Source: Diploptera punctata (lineage: Eukaryota > Arthropoda > Insecta > Blattodea > Blaberidae). Taken from it: a stretch of 64,000 nt of DNA. This document shows, piece by piece, positions 29,574 through 39,660 of the stretch (within the stretch, counting starts at the first letter, position 1; each line of letters starts with the position of its first letter). A program made the translations under genes and the position numbers. Under the pieces are notes generated by a model. It was given only the letters and a program-made list of their open reading frames with translations, searched no databases and was not told where the DNA came from. Where the stretch lies: NCBI GenBank assembly GCA_030220185.1, contig JASPKZ010007537.1, forward strand, positions 152,501-216,500. Reading direction: 5' to 3'.

Positions 29574-29835
29574 TGAGCTATGCCGGCGGTAGCATTGCTG
29601 CCGATAGGGTTATCCATGCCGGACTGGTCGAAGGTGATAAGCCAGACGAAAAAAGTACCTTGGGCGAAAGAGTGACGATCTTTCACCGTAAAAATACAAC
29701 CGTCAAGAAATGCGGACATGGGTTCATCTGGGGCAAAATTTTCCGGAGGTCAAATAGTCCCCCATTCGGTTCTCCGGGCGGGAACTACTTCAGGGAACCC
29801 ATGCCAAAGGCTCAAACGTATATCTTGTACGTATT
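29574..29835 (+). other. GC-rich segment of unknown origin
   Basis: Open in the plus direction for about 90 codons (LSYAGGSIAADRVIHAGLVE ... FGSPGGNYFREPMPKAQ). I recognise no domain. The sharp GC rise and the LINE-A-type junction suggest a piece of another retroelement, possibly the 5' region of the LINE whose 3' end follows at 29850. Confidence 0.3.
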
Positions 29836-29849
29836 ATATATTTAATTAA

Positions 29850-30047
29850 TTAAATTTAGAGTAAATCAATATACATTATAAATATTAATTGTAAGTTATT
29901 GTATTTATAACATGTAATCGTTTATGTATATTGTAATTTAGATGTAAGACCTTTTTTTTTTTTTGTATTTTTTAAAACCTGGTTAAGTGGCAGACAAAAC
30001 CTTAAGGCATAAACTCTGCCAGGTAAAATAAAGCTATTATTATTAAA
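29850..30047 (+). mobile_element. LINE 3' end (AATAAAGCTATTATT type)
   Basis: TTTTTTTTGTATTTTTTAAA, ACCTGGTTAAGTGGCAGAC and CTCTGCCAGGTAAAATAAAG then ATT units. The inverse appears at 34262-34370. Related in form to LINE-K ends. Confidence 0.55.
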
Positions 30048-30460
30048 TAAAAGATAAAATAAGATAAATTTTACTTTTATACTAACTAATCTTTGCTTAA
30101 AAAAACTATAATACGCGTGTCATCGTAAATGCTGAACAAATATGTATATAGTCGATTATGTGCAGTTAATTCTGCTATAAACGTGCATGTAATTAATTAA
30201 TTAATCTAACGTCAGCTTAAGCATAAATTGGTAGCTGATCAGTGGTCAGAACTGACATGGAACATCTGTTAATGCAGACATCTGGGTGTCTCTTCGCAGC
30301 TGTTGTAATATACCAAACCGAGCTCAATTCTCTCTCATTGTCCACTTCACGTCTGTGTAACAATTCGGTGAAGATAATAGAATTTACACTACTGAATTTC
30401 AACACCATCAAATTCAATTTTATATTAGTCTGTTTAATTATTAGTTTCTTATTATTAAAT

Positions 30461-30792
30461 TGTCCACCACTGTGGTCTCGAGGTAGCGTTCTGCCTTGTC
30501 ACGCAGCGGGCCCGGGTTCGATCCCCGGTCGGGGCAGTTTTTCTGGGTGAGGTTTTTTTCCTCACCTGTAAGACAAATGTCAGGAAAACTTTAAGGCCCA
30601 AACGGTCCCCGAAATCATATGGCTATCATCCTCATTATTATCATCCTTACCATTATCATTATCATCATCCTTCGCCGGTGTGGAAAGCAACGGGAAGCTA
30701 CCACACCTACACAATTCCCTAGTAAAGCTGCAAGCAATGCTATGATTGCAGTGAAGGACCTGCCTTCGGGAAGAATTACTATGGATGGATGG
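30461..30792 (+). mobile_element. SINE-1 copy, full length
   Basis: Complete order: head GTCCACCACTGTGGTCTCGA, B box GGGTTCGATCCCCGG, body, a CAT/ATC-rich section, CACCGGTGTGGAAAGCAACG, CTGCCTTCGGGAAGAATTAC and end TATGGATGGATGG. It is a good reference for the split copy at 13109. Confidence 0.9.
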
Positions 30793-31194
30793 CTTATTAA
30801 ATTAAATGCTATTTAAAATTATATCGTTTTTTATTCTGAGCTGTGTATGTATATAAAGAATCCCAAGTTTTTAGCAAATTCCGAAGGAATTTAGCTACTG
30901 AAGTTGTTCTATTTCAATTCTTTCTGGATTTCTTCGTGTTGAGACTTGTAAAGTTGAAGTTCCTTAGGACGGGTTACTGGCCCGATGCTAAGTAGTCCAG
31001 TGGTAGGGCTGCTACCTTTTAGTCTCTGGACAGACATTAGGATACCGCATTCACTCAGTACCCGATGGAACAGTTATACCGCCGTGACTCGGTCCTCATA
31101 GCCTCGTTTGTGAAAACGGGTTGTACCACGTGAAGGTGAGGATGAGAATTGGGTTGGAGAGGTTATATACACTCTAAAATGAGATACCTTCGGA
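30793..31194. other. No gene; GC-richer segment at 30955-31150
   Basis: 30955-31150 (GGACGGGTTACTGGCCCGAT, CCAGTGGTAGGGCTGCTACC, CGTTTGTGAAAACGGG) is richer in GC and includes a GTAGGGCTGCTACC A-box-like stretch, but no B box. It is unclassified. Confidence 0.35.
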
Positions 31195-31484
31195 GAACTG
31201 CAAGATACGCACTAGTAGATCACAAAACAATGAAGACATCTTAGAAGAATTACAAATAGAACCTTTAGAAAACAAAATTTCTGATTATAAGTCAAGATGG
31301 ATGCAACATGTTCATCGAATGGAAGATCACAGAATACCCAAACAAATGTTACGGTTTCAACCTGCAGGAAGAAGAAGACCAGGACGTCCACTCAAAAGAC
31401 TTCTGGATGGTGTTTCTCTTGATGCCGAAACAGGTCAACAAATAGTCTAAATTCGTCAATGTACTATGATGATGATGATGATGT
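31195..31484 (+). pseudogene. LINE-G 3' tail
   Basis: Translation YKSRWMQHVHRMEDHRIPKQ, LRFQPAGRRRPGRPLKRLLD and VSLDAETGQQ ends at a stop, then ACTATGATGATGATGATGAT. Same family as 44482-44662. No RT core. Confidence 0.75.
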
Positions 31485-31565
31485 TGTTGTTCTAAATAAA
31501 TAAATATGTTTTATTAATCTTAATCGATCCTACTTAGAACACACCGAAAATTGCCATGTCAAATC

Positions 31566-31568
<3 letters not shown>

Positions 31569-31620
<52 letters not shown>

Positions 31621-31626
31621 GACTAC

Positions 31627-31668
<42 letters not shown>
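31569..31668. repeat. (TA)n and (TG)n microsatellites
   Basis: About 25 TA units (31569-31618), a short bridge, and about 19 GT units (31631-31668). The ORF across it is spurious. Confidence 0.95.
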
Positions 31669-31783
31669 TTGTGTCTGTTAACTCTCTAACAGCCACAATT
31701 TGTTTTCGAACCAAACTCGGCATACAGCAGTCTGTTAAAAAAAAGCAAAGTCGTTAATAATGTCCGTTTCCATTATATAATGT

Positions 31784-31925
31784 ATTTCTATATGTCACCA
31801 TATATTTAGTTTTATTGATATTTACTTCCAGTCCCAAGTCCTTAGTGTTACGCAATAGAATTTGCGAGTTAGCACTTTGTATCTGCTCGTAATACTACAT
31901 CATCGGCATATATCAATATATTACA
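31784..31925 (-). pseudogene. LINE-A RT fragment including YADD
   Basis: On the minus strand ATATGCCGATGATGTAGTAT encodes YADDVVL, the RT active site, then the DTKC...LRNTKDLGLEVNINKTKYM stretch. It is the only LINE-A copy here that keeps the catalytic motif; it ends upstream at 31925, where repeat R32 begins. Confidence 0.65.
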
Positions 31926-31929
31926 CTGG

Positions 31930-32440
31930 TCAACATGATTTTTGTCTCATGAGTACCAATAGTTGTACTTAATGCATTTTTCTTATCATGTTTTCAAATA
32001 TATATTCGGAATTTATCCATCATCCACAGCTTTTTTATTTCAATTTAATTAATGGATTTAAATAATTATTTTAATAAACGTTTTTTCGTCCATTTGTCCA
32101 TTGTAAAATAAAACCAAATGAGCTAACTCAGGAGATTTCAGCTAAAGAGATATCAAGGCAAATGGAATCCTAATATGCTGGCCGATTATTGTTGGACCAT
32201 CAAGAGGGATGCTCCACAGGCGAAATATAGCAGAAAATCTTCATTTCTTACTTTCTAGGTGAGTCGGAATGTTCGAATATTGTGTAGTTACGAATGTAGA
32301 AAATATTAAAGTGTTTGAAATTATAAATTCCTGTCTCTCTGAAACCTTGCGTGATGGAGAAAACCCGATATCATATTTGAATTCAGGAGAAAAAATACTA
32401 TCAGAATCACATTTTTTTTCTGAGAATTTTTTTTTGTTGC
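31930..32440 (+). repeat. Dispersed repeat R32, inverse partner at 42950-43460
   Basis: About 500 bp matching 42950-43460 in inverse orientation from CTGGTCAACATGATTTTTGT to GAATTCAGGAGAAAAA. It contains a conserved terminal-exon-like frame (see 32137-32257). Confidence 0.75.
32137..32257 (+). pseudogene. Terminal-exon-like coding fragment in R32
   Basis: Reads RYQGKWNPNMLADYCWTIKR then DAPQAKYSRKSSFLTF and stop. The partner near 43.2 kb (minus strand) keeps the same frame with D/G, P/Q and F/L changes. In the partner, GAGATTTCAG precedes the frame like a splice acceptor. Maintained reading in both copies suggests descent from a real protein C-terminus, probably of a mobile element. I cannot name the family. 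Confidence 0.5.
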
Positions 32441-32607
32441 TCAGTGTTATTAATACATTGGATTGTACGCCTTCTGTTATCTTCCAAAGATTTTATGGCA
32501 TGCGGCATGTTGTAGTACAAAATTGAATAGCATTGGAGATAGTACACTCCTTGATTTAACCCACTGTGAATTTCAAAATTATCTGAAAACTGGCTCCCCG
32601 CACACGA

Positions 32608-32608
<1 letters not shown>

Positions 32609-32650
<42 letters not shown>
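32609..32650. repeat. (ATT)n microsatellite
   Basis: About 14 ATT units. Confidence 0.95.
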
Positions 32651-32802
32651 GCTATTATTATATGGGCTTTTAGCGTTTTGTGTACAAATACCGCGCGGCC
32701 ATGAATCTCTGGGTTAATTCAAGTTTGCTAGTACTATTAAATTAACTTTACCAATCCGATTACATAGAGCAGTTAGTATCCCAGCATTGTAAGATTTTAA
32801 AT

Positions 32803-32804
32803 TC

Positions 32805-32866
<62 letters not shown>
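32803..32866. repeat. (AAT)n microsatellite
   Basis: About 21 AAT units joined to a LINE-F tail. Confidence 0.95.
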
Positions 32867-32867
<1 letters not shown>

Positions 32868-33165
32868 GAAAACAGAAGTAGTAAAGCTCCAGTGGATACT
32901 ATGAAGTGGATTGATGAAGTCAAAAAGGACTTAAAATTGACAGGAATTACTAAAGTAGATATCCAAACAGAGATATATTTAGAATTAAGGTGAATAAGTG
33001 GCAAGTTGACCAAGAGGACAAACCGAAGAAGAAAACTGGAACAACTTGGACAGATGAGAGAAAACAAGCTCATAGCAAAAGAATGAAAGAAATTTGGGCT
33101 CAAAGGAAACGCCTCTAAGTACTTTGCGTAGTCCTACATGGGCTCATCCGCAATAAAAAAAATGA
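32867..33165 (+). pseudogene. LINE-F 3' tail
   Basis: Frames read VDTMKWIDEVKKDLKLTGIT, VDIQTEIYLELR, then TKRTNRRRKTGTTWTDERKQ and AHSKRMKEIWAQRKRL with stops. W-DEV and W-ERK-HS-RMK-W are the tail of a LINE RT. It is joined directly to a LINE-A end. Confidence 0.6.
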
Positions 33166-33325
33166 ACAACATTAACTATGATTTGAGGGAAGTAGATTAT
33201 ACAGGGAATGATTGGAAAGCATTAGCTCAGGATAGGGATGTATGGAGAGCTTATGTCCGTGCGGTCATGAACCTACGGGTTCGATAGTGCCAGTGAGTAA
33301 GTAAGTAAGTAAGTAAGTAATAATA
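33166..33325 (+). mobile_element. LINE-A 3' end with (GTAA)n tail
   Basis: From ATTAACTATGATTTGAGGG to GGGTTCGATAGTGCCAGTGA, then about seven GTAA units. The tail shows that LINE-A ends in short tandem repeats, not poly-A. Confidence 0.85.
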
Positions 33326-33689
33326 ATAATTAATAACAATAATAATTTAGGGGTAAGTATTTGGAAAAGAAGTTCCCAAAGATGAGTGATATTAAATTTA
33401 GAATAATGATAATATTCATCGAGAGGCGACATTAGGGTGTGGATGAGGGTAGACAGGGATTACAAAGAAGAGCGTTTGATGACATACGAGGGAGAGGGTG
33501 GATGTGACACTCAGCTGGAGCCACTTTCCCTTCTTTTCCAAATATAGCAATTCTAATGTTAACGTCTGTCTCTGTCAATTCTAACAATTAGGAGCAGGAA
33601 CAGCTGGAATCACCAATTTCAAATACAGACAAAAGCATTCTATTAGTATTATTTTGTTTATTTGGGCTGTGATGTTGGTTACAATGTGG
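33326..33689. other. No feature seen
   Basis: No coding support. AT-rich with a GAGGG-rich part near 33450-33510. Confidence 0.4.
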
Positions 33690-34150
33690 AAAGAGATATT
33701 GACTCCAAAATAAATACATTTCAGATTTGTGGAACAATACAGAGAACATTCAAAAATAAAATTAGAAAAGAAACCAAGATAAAAATGTATAATGTTATGG
33801 CGGTTCCCACAATATTGTATGGATGTGAAACTTGGGCTCAAATGAAAAAACAGAAGGATAGAATACAGACGGCGGAGATGAGGTTCCTAAGACAAGTAAA
33901 AGGATGTACAAGACTTGATAGAATAAGAAATGAGGATATAAGAAAATAATTGAAAGTACAGTCTTTATTTGGATAAGATCACGAATTACAGACAGAAATG
34001 GATTGATCATATGGATGGAATGAGTAAGGAGAGATCCATTATTAGCAAGAGGAAGACGTGATGTTGGAACACCTAGAAGACGTTGGGCTGATGCATTATG
34101 AAGTCGGAACGGGCAATTGCCTAATCCCTGGAGTGATGATGATGATTATT
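33690..34150 (+). pseudogene. LINE-C 3' region (uninterrupted)
   Basis: ERDIDSKINTFQICGTIQRT, FKNKIRKETKIKMYNVMAVP, TILYGCETW and AEMRFLRQVKGCTRLDRIR in one frame, then a frameshift near 33948. It ends CCTGGAGTGATGATGATGAT. It provides the empty site for the Penelope insertion at 24039. Confidence 0.8.
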
Positions 34151-34257
34151 ATTATTATTTTGTTACGGGAATCTATGCCCATGGCGAAAGTGACTATTAT
34201 AATTGAATCAGTCATTTCGATAAGGGATCATCTCCAATTTTTCTAAAATTCACTTAT

Positions 34258-34258
<1 letters not shown>

Positions 34259-34299
<41 letters not shown>

Positions 34300-34370
34300 G
34301 CTTTATCTTACCTGGCAGAGTTAAGGCCTTAAGGCCTTGTCTACCATTCAACCAGGTTCTACCACTCTTC
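34259..34370 (-). mobile_element. LINE 3' end with (AAT)n tail
   Basis: About 13 AAT units, then the inverse of the 29850 ending (AGCTTTATCTTACCTGGCAG, AACCAGGTT). Confidence 0.6.
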
Positions 34371-35426
34371 ATTATTCCATGTTTAGATATATCTACTTCC
34401 ATCGCATCCGTGTGATAATGGATCAACTACACTATTTCTTTACCTCTTTCTGACTTTATTCAGTAGCAATTTCAGATTCAATCTTTATCCTGAACAAGTT
34501 CAATCAGTTTTTCTTCCTCTCCTGTAAAATTTGATCAGTTGTAGATGATCCCTTTTTTCGAATTTACTGATTATTGTGGCCCCAACTACAGCTCGAGTCC
34601 AAGCTCTGTGTATTTGCGGGGGGTAGTGTGGGGAGTGGGAGGAGGTACACTTCTCTGCTTCTCATAGTACTAACAGCTGAGACAGCAAATTTCTTTCAGA
34701 CACACGGAGCTGGGTCCCGAGCAGTAGCAGGTTTACTTGTTTCTAACGAGTCTAAACCAGTAAACATTATGAAATTTATTACATAAAATTAATTATATAA
34801 AGTCTTACTACAAGTTCCGGCTCCTAGAATCCATTCTCAGGCAGGTATAACTTCACATAATTATTCAACTTCGAAGTTCTGCATAAAATAAACCAACAAA
34901 CTGTTTTCAGATGACGTAATTAAACATTCAAACACAATATTGAATTGGTTATTACCAAGCATCTTGGTGACTTGTGGCAGAAGCTTTCAACTTCCTTGGA
35001 AAAAATAATTCATTTATCTTCGAATTCTCTTCATTTCAAAAATTTCAGCGATCTTGACGGAGATTGGAGTTGAAATCTTCCGGTGATGGGATGGACGCGC
35101 TAACCCGAGATCAGGAAAGCTAACAAGAAATAATATTTCGATCTTCGAATAGGCTCCTACACTAGCGCTGATGTAAATAGCCTATTCAAGAGTTTTAAAG
35201 GTAATTTTTATCACAAATAATAATTGTATTATTCTTCAACGCAATAATAGACATATTGGAACTACTTTCTCAAAATTAATTTAAAGCTATTGAGTAAATA
35301 ATATTTAGTACTTACATTCTAAATTTTTCTGTGGAAAACAGCAAGAAAAAACCAAACTCACCTGGAACAAAAGAATTTACAGTTTCCATTCAAAATTTAA
35401 TTATTGTAATTTTGCCTAAGGAGTGT
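34371..35426. other. About 1 kb without recognised repeats
   Basis: The least repetitive kilobase in the window. One 70-codon frame at 34574-34786 (MWPQLQLESKLCVFAGGSVG) has no recognised domain. GTGTGGGGAGTGGGAGGAGG near 34625 is locally G-rich. A host regulatory or intronic segment is possible but nothing shows it. Confidence 0.4.
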
Positions 35427-36205
35427 CACCAACACGCACACACTACTGTGTAACACTAAGAAATTGAGACTGGAAGTAAATATGAATCAAACAAAGTATA
35501 TGGTCACACGTAGAAATTCATTATATAATGGAAATGGACAGCTAATGACAAATGAGGGAAATTTTGAGGAAGTGGCTGAATTCAAATACCTAGGAACAAT
35601 AATCACAAATAGGAATGAGATGCACAAGGAAATTAAACATAGGCTCAATTCCGAAAATGCATGCTATTATGCATTACAGAAACATTTGATGTCCCAACTC
35701 CTTTCAAAAAACGTTAAACTGAAAATATATAAAACTATTATTCTACCAGTTATATTATATGGAAACATGGACTCTTACTTTAAGGAGGGAATGAGATTAC
35801 GAGTATTTGAGAATAAAGTTCTTAGGAAAATTTTTGGACCAAAAAGAGATAAATAGACAGGTGAATGGAGAAGACTGCAAACCAGTGAATTACATGGTCT
35901 TTATAGGAAGCCAGATATAATGAGAACAGTTAAGTCACGTAGACTGCGATGGGCAGGACATGTGGCACGAATGGGGAATGAAAGACTTGCATGGAAGCTT
36001 CTTGTAGGAAAACCAAAGGGAAAACGCCCAGTTGGTAGGACAAGAATGAGGTGGGAGAATAATTTAATCTATGATTTGAGGGAAGTAGATTATACAGGGG
36101 ATGACTGGAAAACATTGGCTCAGGATAAGGATATATGGAGAGCTTAGGTCCGCGCGGCCATGAACCTACGGGTTCGATAGTGCCAGTGAGTTAGTTAGTT
36201 AGTGC
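35427..36205 (+). pseudogene. LINE-A 3' region, longest plus-strand copy
   Basis: RLEVNMNQTKYMVTRRNSLY, EGNFEEVAEFKYLGTIITNR, MHKEIKHRLNSENACYYALQ, LSKNVKLKIYKTIILPVILY, then ENKVLRKIFGPKRDK and a stop. Resumes with RTVKSRRLRWAGHVARMGN, KRPVGRTRMRWENN and YTGDDWKTLAQDKDIWRA. The YADD lies just upstream and is missing. Ends GTGCCAGTGAGTTAGTTAG. Confidence 0.85.
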
Positions 36206-36424
36206 CATTACAGCTAATGTTAAAACATTGAATTTAAAATGTGTTTCCTTACGATTTACTACATGGGCTATATTCAAAATTTGAAAATACAGTATAAAAA
36301 TAGTGTTTATACAGTATTAATAAATCCCTGTGGACAAGTTAACATTTTTATTTCTTGTAAAAATGATTTTTACTAATTTATTTAGAAAATTATGTGCAAA
36401 TATATAAAACAATGTATAGTGTTA

Positions 36425-36985
36425 TAAAAAAGCCAGATTCAAATACTTGGGTTGTTCTATCAGTAGTAACATGAACTGCGGTCAAGAAGTAAAGCGGATA
36501 ACAATGGCAAAATAAGCTTTTAACAAGAAGAAAATCATTTTCTGCGGACCTTTGGCAAAATAATTAGGAAGAGGCTAGTGAAGTGCTTTTTGTGGAGTCT
36601 AGCATTGTATGGTACAGAGACTTGGACATTACGACGGAATGAGGAAAAGCGACTGGAAGCTTTTGAGATGTGGATATGGAGAAGGATGGAACGTATAAAA
36701 TGGACAGACAAAATAGTCAGAGTGGGCGAAGAAAGATCAATGCTGGAACTCATAAAGAAGAGGAAAATAAATTGGATTGGCCACTGGTTAAGAAGAAACT
36801 GCCTGCTGACGGATACCTTACAAGGAATGGTCAACGGAAAGAAAGTTAGAGGCAGAAACGTCATCAGATGATAGACAATAATAAAATAAATGGTTTGTAT
36901 GCGGATAAAAAAGAACTGGGTTTAGGAAAGAATGGAGAAGGCTGAGTTTGCAGTGAAAGACCTGCTCTTGGGCAAAACACTATGT
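36425..36985 (+). pseudogene. LINE-D RT C-terminal fragment
   Basis: KPDSNTWVVLSVVT-like start, then VKCFLWSLALYGTETWTLRR, NEEKRLEAFEMWIWRRMERI, TDKIVRVGEERSMLELIKKR and KINWIGHWLRRNCLLTDTLQ, MVNGKKVRGRN. Afterwards NWV...RMEKAEFAVKDLL in another frame. The W-E-W-RR, GHWLRR and GRR order is an RTE-like RT tail of a family different from A, B and C. Confidence 0.75.
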
Positions 36986-37128
36986 ATGTATTTATATAAT
37001 GACACGTGTAAACATATAATGAAAATCGCTTTCATAAGCCATAACAATTACTCTAGGAATTATACCCTAGGATGATGATGATGATGATGATTGAGTGCAA
37101 GAGTAGCCTATGGCTGCAATTCTGCAAG

Positions 37129-37188
37129 AATTGGTAGAGCACTTGGCCCGGAAAGCCAAGGGTCCCGGGTTCGAGTCCCGGTCTAGGA
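37129..37188 (+). repeat. tRNA-like head 1, 5' truncated
   Basis: Starts at TTGGTAGAGC; the acceptor and most of the D arm are replaced by unrelated sequence. B box GGGTTCGAGTCCC intact. The 3' end reads CTAGGAGA instead of CTAGGCGA. Confidence 0.7.
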
Positions 37189-37415
37189 GAAAATTTTTCT
37201 CTTCAAATATAATTTATCCTTCAATGAGAAGTGTTAAATTAATAATAAAATCGTCAATAGAAGCCCTACTGGCTATAAAGTAGTGAAAATTCCCAATAAA
37301 TTTCTTCTTAACTAAGAAGCCGCCATTTGCAAAGATAGAAGCTATGGTTTCAAGCATTTGGCGCGAGGGAATTACAACGTACATAAGAGAAAAATTTGTG
37401 TCTAGATCGTAACTC

Positions 37416-37488
37416 GCCTCGGTAGCTCAGTTGATAGAGCACTTGGCCCGGAAAGCCAAGGGTCCCGGGTTCGAGTCCCGGTCTAGGC
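37416..37488 (+). tRNA. tRNA-like head 2 (probable tRNA-derived repeat)
   Basis: GCCTCGG pairs with TCTAGGC (one mismatch, one G-T). D arm GCTC/GAGC, T arm CCGGG-TTCGAGT-CCCGG. The anticodon stem CTTGG/CCAAG encloses nine bases, CCCGGAAAG; closing the C-G gives a seven-base loop CCGGAAA with C where U33 should be and GGA in the anticodon place. A and B boxes are intact, so polymerase III transcription is plausible, but amino-acid charging is doubtful. The D loop has TTGATA instead of TTGGTA. Confidence 0.45.
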
Positions 37489-37715
37489 GAAAATGTTTCT
37501 CTTCAAATATAATTTATCCTTCAATGAGAAGTGTTAAATTAATAATAAAATCGTCAATAGAAGCCCTACTGGCTACAAAGTAGTGAAAATTCCCAATAAA
37601 TTTCTTCTTAACTAAGAAGCCGCCATTTGCAAAGATAGAAGCTATGGTTTCAAGCATTTGGCGCGAGGGAATTACAACGTACATAAGAGAAAAATTCGCG
37701 TCTAGATCGTAACTC

Positions 37716-37788
37716 GCCTCGGTAACTCAGTTGGTAGAGCACTTGGCCCGGAAAGCCAAGGGTCCCGGGTTCGAGTCCCGGTCTAGGC
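37716..37788 (+). tRNA. tRNA-like head 3
   Basis: Same fold as head 2, with GGTAACTCAG instead of GGTAGCTCAG, which breaks one D-stem pair. Confidence 0.4.
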
Positions 37789-38015
37789 GAAAATTTTTCT
37801 CTTCAAATATAATTTATCCTTCAATGAGAAGTGTTAAATTAATAATAAAATCGTCAATAGAAGCCCTACTGGCTATAAAGTAGTGAAAATTCCCAATAAA
37901 TGTCTTCTTAACTAAGAAGCCGCCATTTGCAAAGATAGAAGCTATGGTTTCAAGCATTTGGCGCGAGGGAATTACAACGTACATAAGAGAAAAATTTGCG
38001 TCTAGATCGTAACTC

Positions 38016-38088
38016 GCCTCGGTAGCTCAGTTGGTAGAGCACTTGGTCCGGAAAGCCAAGGGTCCCGGGTTCGAGTCCCGGTCTAGGC
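38016..38088 (+). tRNA. tRNA-like head 4
   Basis: D arm intact (GGTAGCTCAGTTGGTAGAGC). The anticodon region is CTTGGTCCGGAAAGCCAAG: C to T turns the C-G loop-closing pair into a T-G wobble. Confidence 0.45.
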
Positions 38089-38317
38089 GAAAAAATTTTT
38101 CTCTTCAAATATAATTTATCCTTCAATGAGAAGTGTTAAATTAATAATAAAATCGTCAATAGAAGCCCTACTGGCTATAAAGTAGTGAAAATTCTCAATT
38201 AATGTCTTCTTAACTAAGAAGCCGCCATTTGCAAAGATAGAAGCTATGGTTTCAAGCATTTGGCGCGAGGGAATTACAACGTACATAAGAGAAAAATTTG
38301 CGTCTAGATCGTAACTC

Positions 38318-38390
38318 GCCTCGGTAGCTCAGTTGGTAGAGCACTTGGTCCGGAAAGCCAAGGGTCCCGGGTTCGAGTCCCGGTCTAGGC
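38318..38390 (+). tRNA. tRNA-like head 5
   Basis: Identical to head 4 across the 73 bases as far as I can read. The following A/T run is two bases longer, explaining the 302-bp spacing. Confidence 0.45.
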
Positions 38391-38619
38391 GAAAAAAATT
38401 TTCTCTTCAAATATAATTTATCCTTCAATGAGAAGTGTTAAATTAATAATAAAATCGTCAATAGAAGCCCTACTGGCTATAAAGTAGTGAAAATTCTCAA
38501 TTAATGTCTTCTTAACTAAGAAGCCGCCATTTGCAAAGATAGAAGCTATGGTTTCAAGCATTTGGCGCGAGGGAATTACAATGTACATAAGAGAAAAATT
38601 TGCGTCTAGATCGTAACTC

Positions 38620-38692
38620 GCCTCGGTAGCTCAGTTGGTAGAGCACTTGGTCCGGAAAGCCAAGGGTCCCGGGTTCGAGTCCCGGTCTAGGC
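38620..38692 (+). tRNA. tRNA-like head 6
   Basis: Same as heads 4 and 5 (CTTGGTCCGG form). Heads 4-6 therefore form one subtype within the array. Confidence 0.45.
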
Positions 38693-38922
38693 GAAAAAAT
38701 TTTTCTCTTCAAATATAATTTATCCTTCAATGAGAAGTGTTAAATTAATAATAAAATCGTCAATAGAAGCCCTACTGGCTATAAAGTAGTGAAAATTCCC
38801 AATAAATGTCTTCTTAACTAAGAATACCGCCATTTGCAAAGATAGAAGCTATGGTTTCAAGCATTTGGCGCGAGGGAATTACAACGTACATAAGAGAAAA
38901 ATTTGTGTCTAGATCGTAACTC

Positions 38923-38995
38923 GCCTCGGTAGCTCAGTTGATAGAGCACTTGGCCCGGAAAGCCAAGGGTCCCGGGTTCGAGTCCCGGTCTAGGC
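38923..38995 (+). tRNA. tRNA-like head 7 (last)
   Basis: Back to the CTTGGCCCGG and TTGATA form of head 2. Its spacer is cut after CTTCAAATATAAT by the AAT microsatellite. Confidence 0.45.
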
Positions 38996-39014
38996 GAAAA
39001 TTTTTCTCTTCAAA

Positions 39015-39033
39015 TATAATAATAATAATAATA

Positions 39034-39105
<72 letters not shown>

Positions 39106-39107
39106 TC

Positions 39108-39171
<64 letters not shown>
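39015..39171. repeat. (AAT)n(ATT)n compound microsatellite
   Basis: An AAT run switches to a long ATT run near 39070, making a self-complementary block able to form a long hairpin. The Asn/Tyr-rich frame across it is spurious. Confidence 0.95.
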
Positions 39172-39172
<1 letters not shown>

Positions 39173-39359
39173 AACTAGTAATATTTGTTAAGATTGTGTA
39201 AAAGTCTCATGACGAGTTTTTTAATCAGTAATAATTGAAATAACTATCAACCGATGGTCATGTTCAAGAAATATTATATTACTTTGAGAACATGTCACAC
39301 ATTCTCTGAGATATTTTTACACAAACTACACTTTTTCCCACTGGAACCTCATCTAGAAT

Positions 39360-39450
39360 AGAATAGAATAGATTTATTTAGCCTGGTGGAGTTAAGGCCG
39401 TGTGGCCTTCTCTTCTACTCACCAGGACAAACATATAATTAATTACATCA
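39360..39450 (-). mobile_element. LINE-K 3' end
   Basis: AATAGATTTATTTAGCCTGG, TGGAGTTAAGGCCGTGTGGC and ACTCACCAGGACAAACATAT are the inverse of the 28100 ending. An AGAAT run precedes it. Confidence 0.65.
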
Positions 39451-39566
39451 GAATAAAACAATTATAATTAACTCTAATATTAAATACTAAATGAAGATTT
39501 GGGCAATAAGATCATATGTATTATATTATGATCTATAATACAACCGGTTAATGGTAGTTAAGATTA

Positions 39567-39660
39567 AGACTTCTTCTTCTTCTTCCTTCCAAGTATTAGG
39601 CCAAGGCCTGTTACGATCCTATAGAAAATTTTCCCTCCAGCGTTTGAGGGAAATTCTTGT
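39567..39660 (-). mobile_element. LINE-H 3' end
   Basis: The inverse of this segment reads CGCTGGAGGGAAAATTTTCT then ATAGGATCGTAACAGGCCTT and a GAAGAAGAAGAAG tail. It matches the end of the LINE at 63940-63970. Confidence 0.75.

Larger units (their letters stand above)
37129..39017 (+). repeat. Tandem array of a 300-303-bp monomer with tRNA-like heads
   Basis: Six full monomers plus a truncated first head. The shared word ACTTGG(C/T)CCGGAAAG begins at 37141, 37441, 37741, 38041, 38343, 38645 and 38948, so spacing is 300, 300, 300, 302, 302 and 303. Each monomer is a 73-bp tRNA-like head plus about 227 bp of spacer (CTTCAAATATAATTTATCC ... GGCGCGAGGGAATTACAA). Monomers differ by only a few bases. 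The array starts beside a GAT run and ends in an AAT/ATT run, as retroposed elements do here. Confidence 0.95.

Noticed and set aside
29486..29845. 119-codon frame across LINE-A antisense and the GC-rich segment
   Set aside because: Starts in antisense LINE-A sequence, so the frame as a whole cannot be a real gene; only the GC-rich part is kept as unknown.
34574..34786. 70-codon frame in the least repetitive kilobase as a host exon
   Set aside because: No recognised domain; splice signals not convincing; length expected by chance.
37129..39017. Cluster of functional tRNA genes
   Set aside because: The anticodon loop is abnormal, heads are embedded in a 300-bp tandem repeat flanked by microsatellites, and the first is truncated. 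I keep them only as tRNA-like.
37129..39017. CRISPR-like array
   Set aside because: Unit and spacer are both repeated with 300-bp period; spacers are not unique and the genome is eukaryotic.
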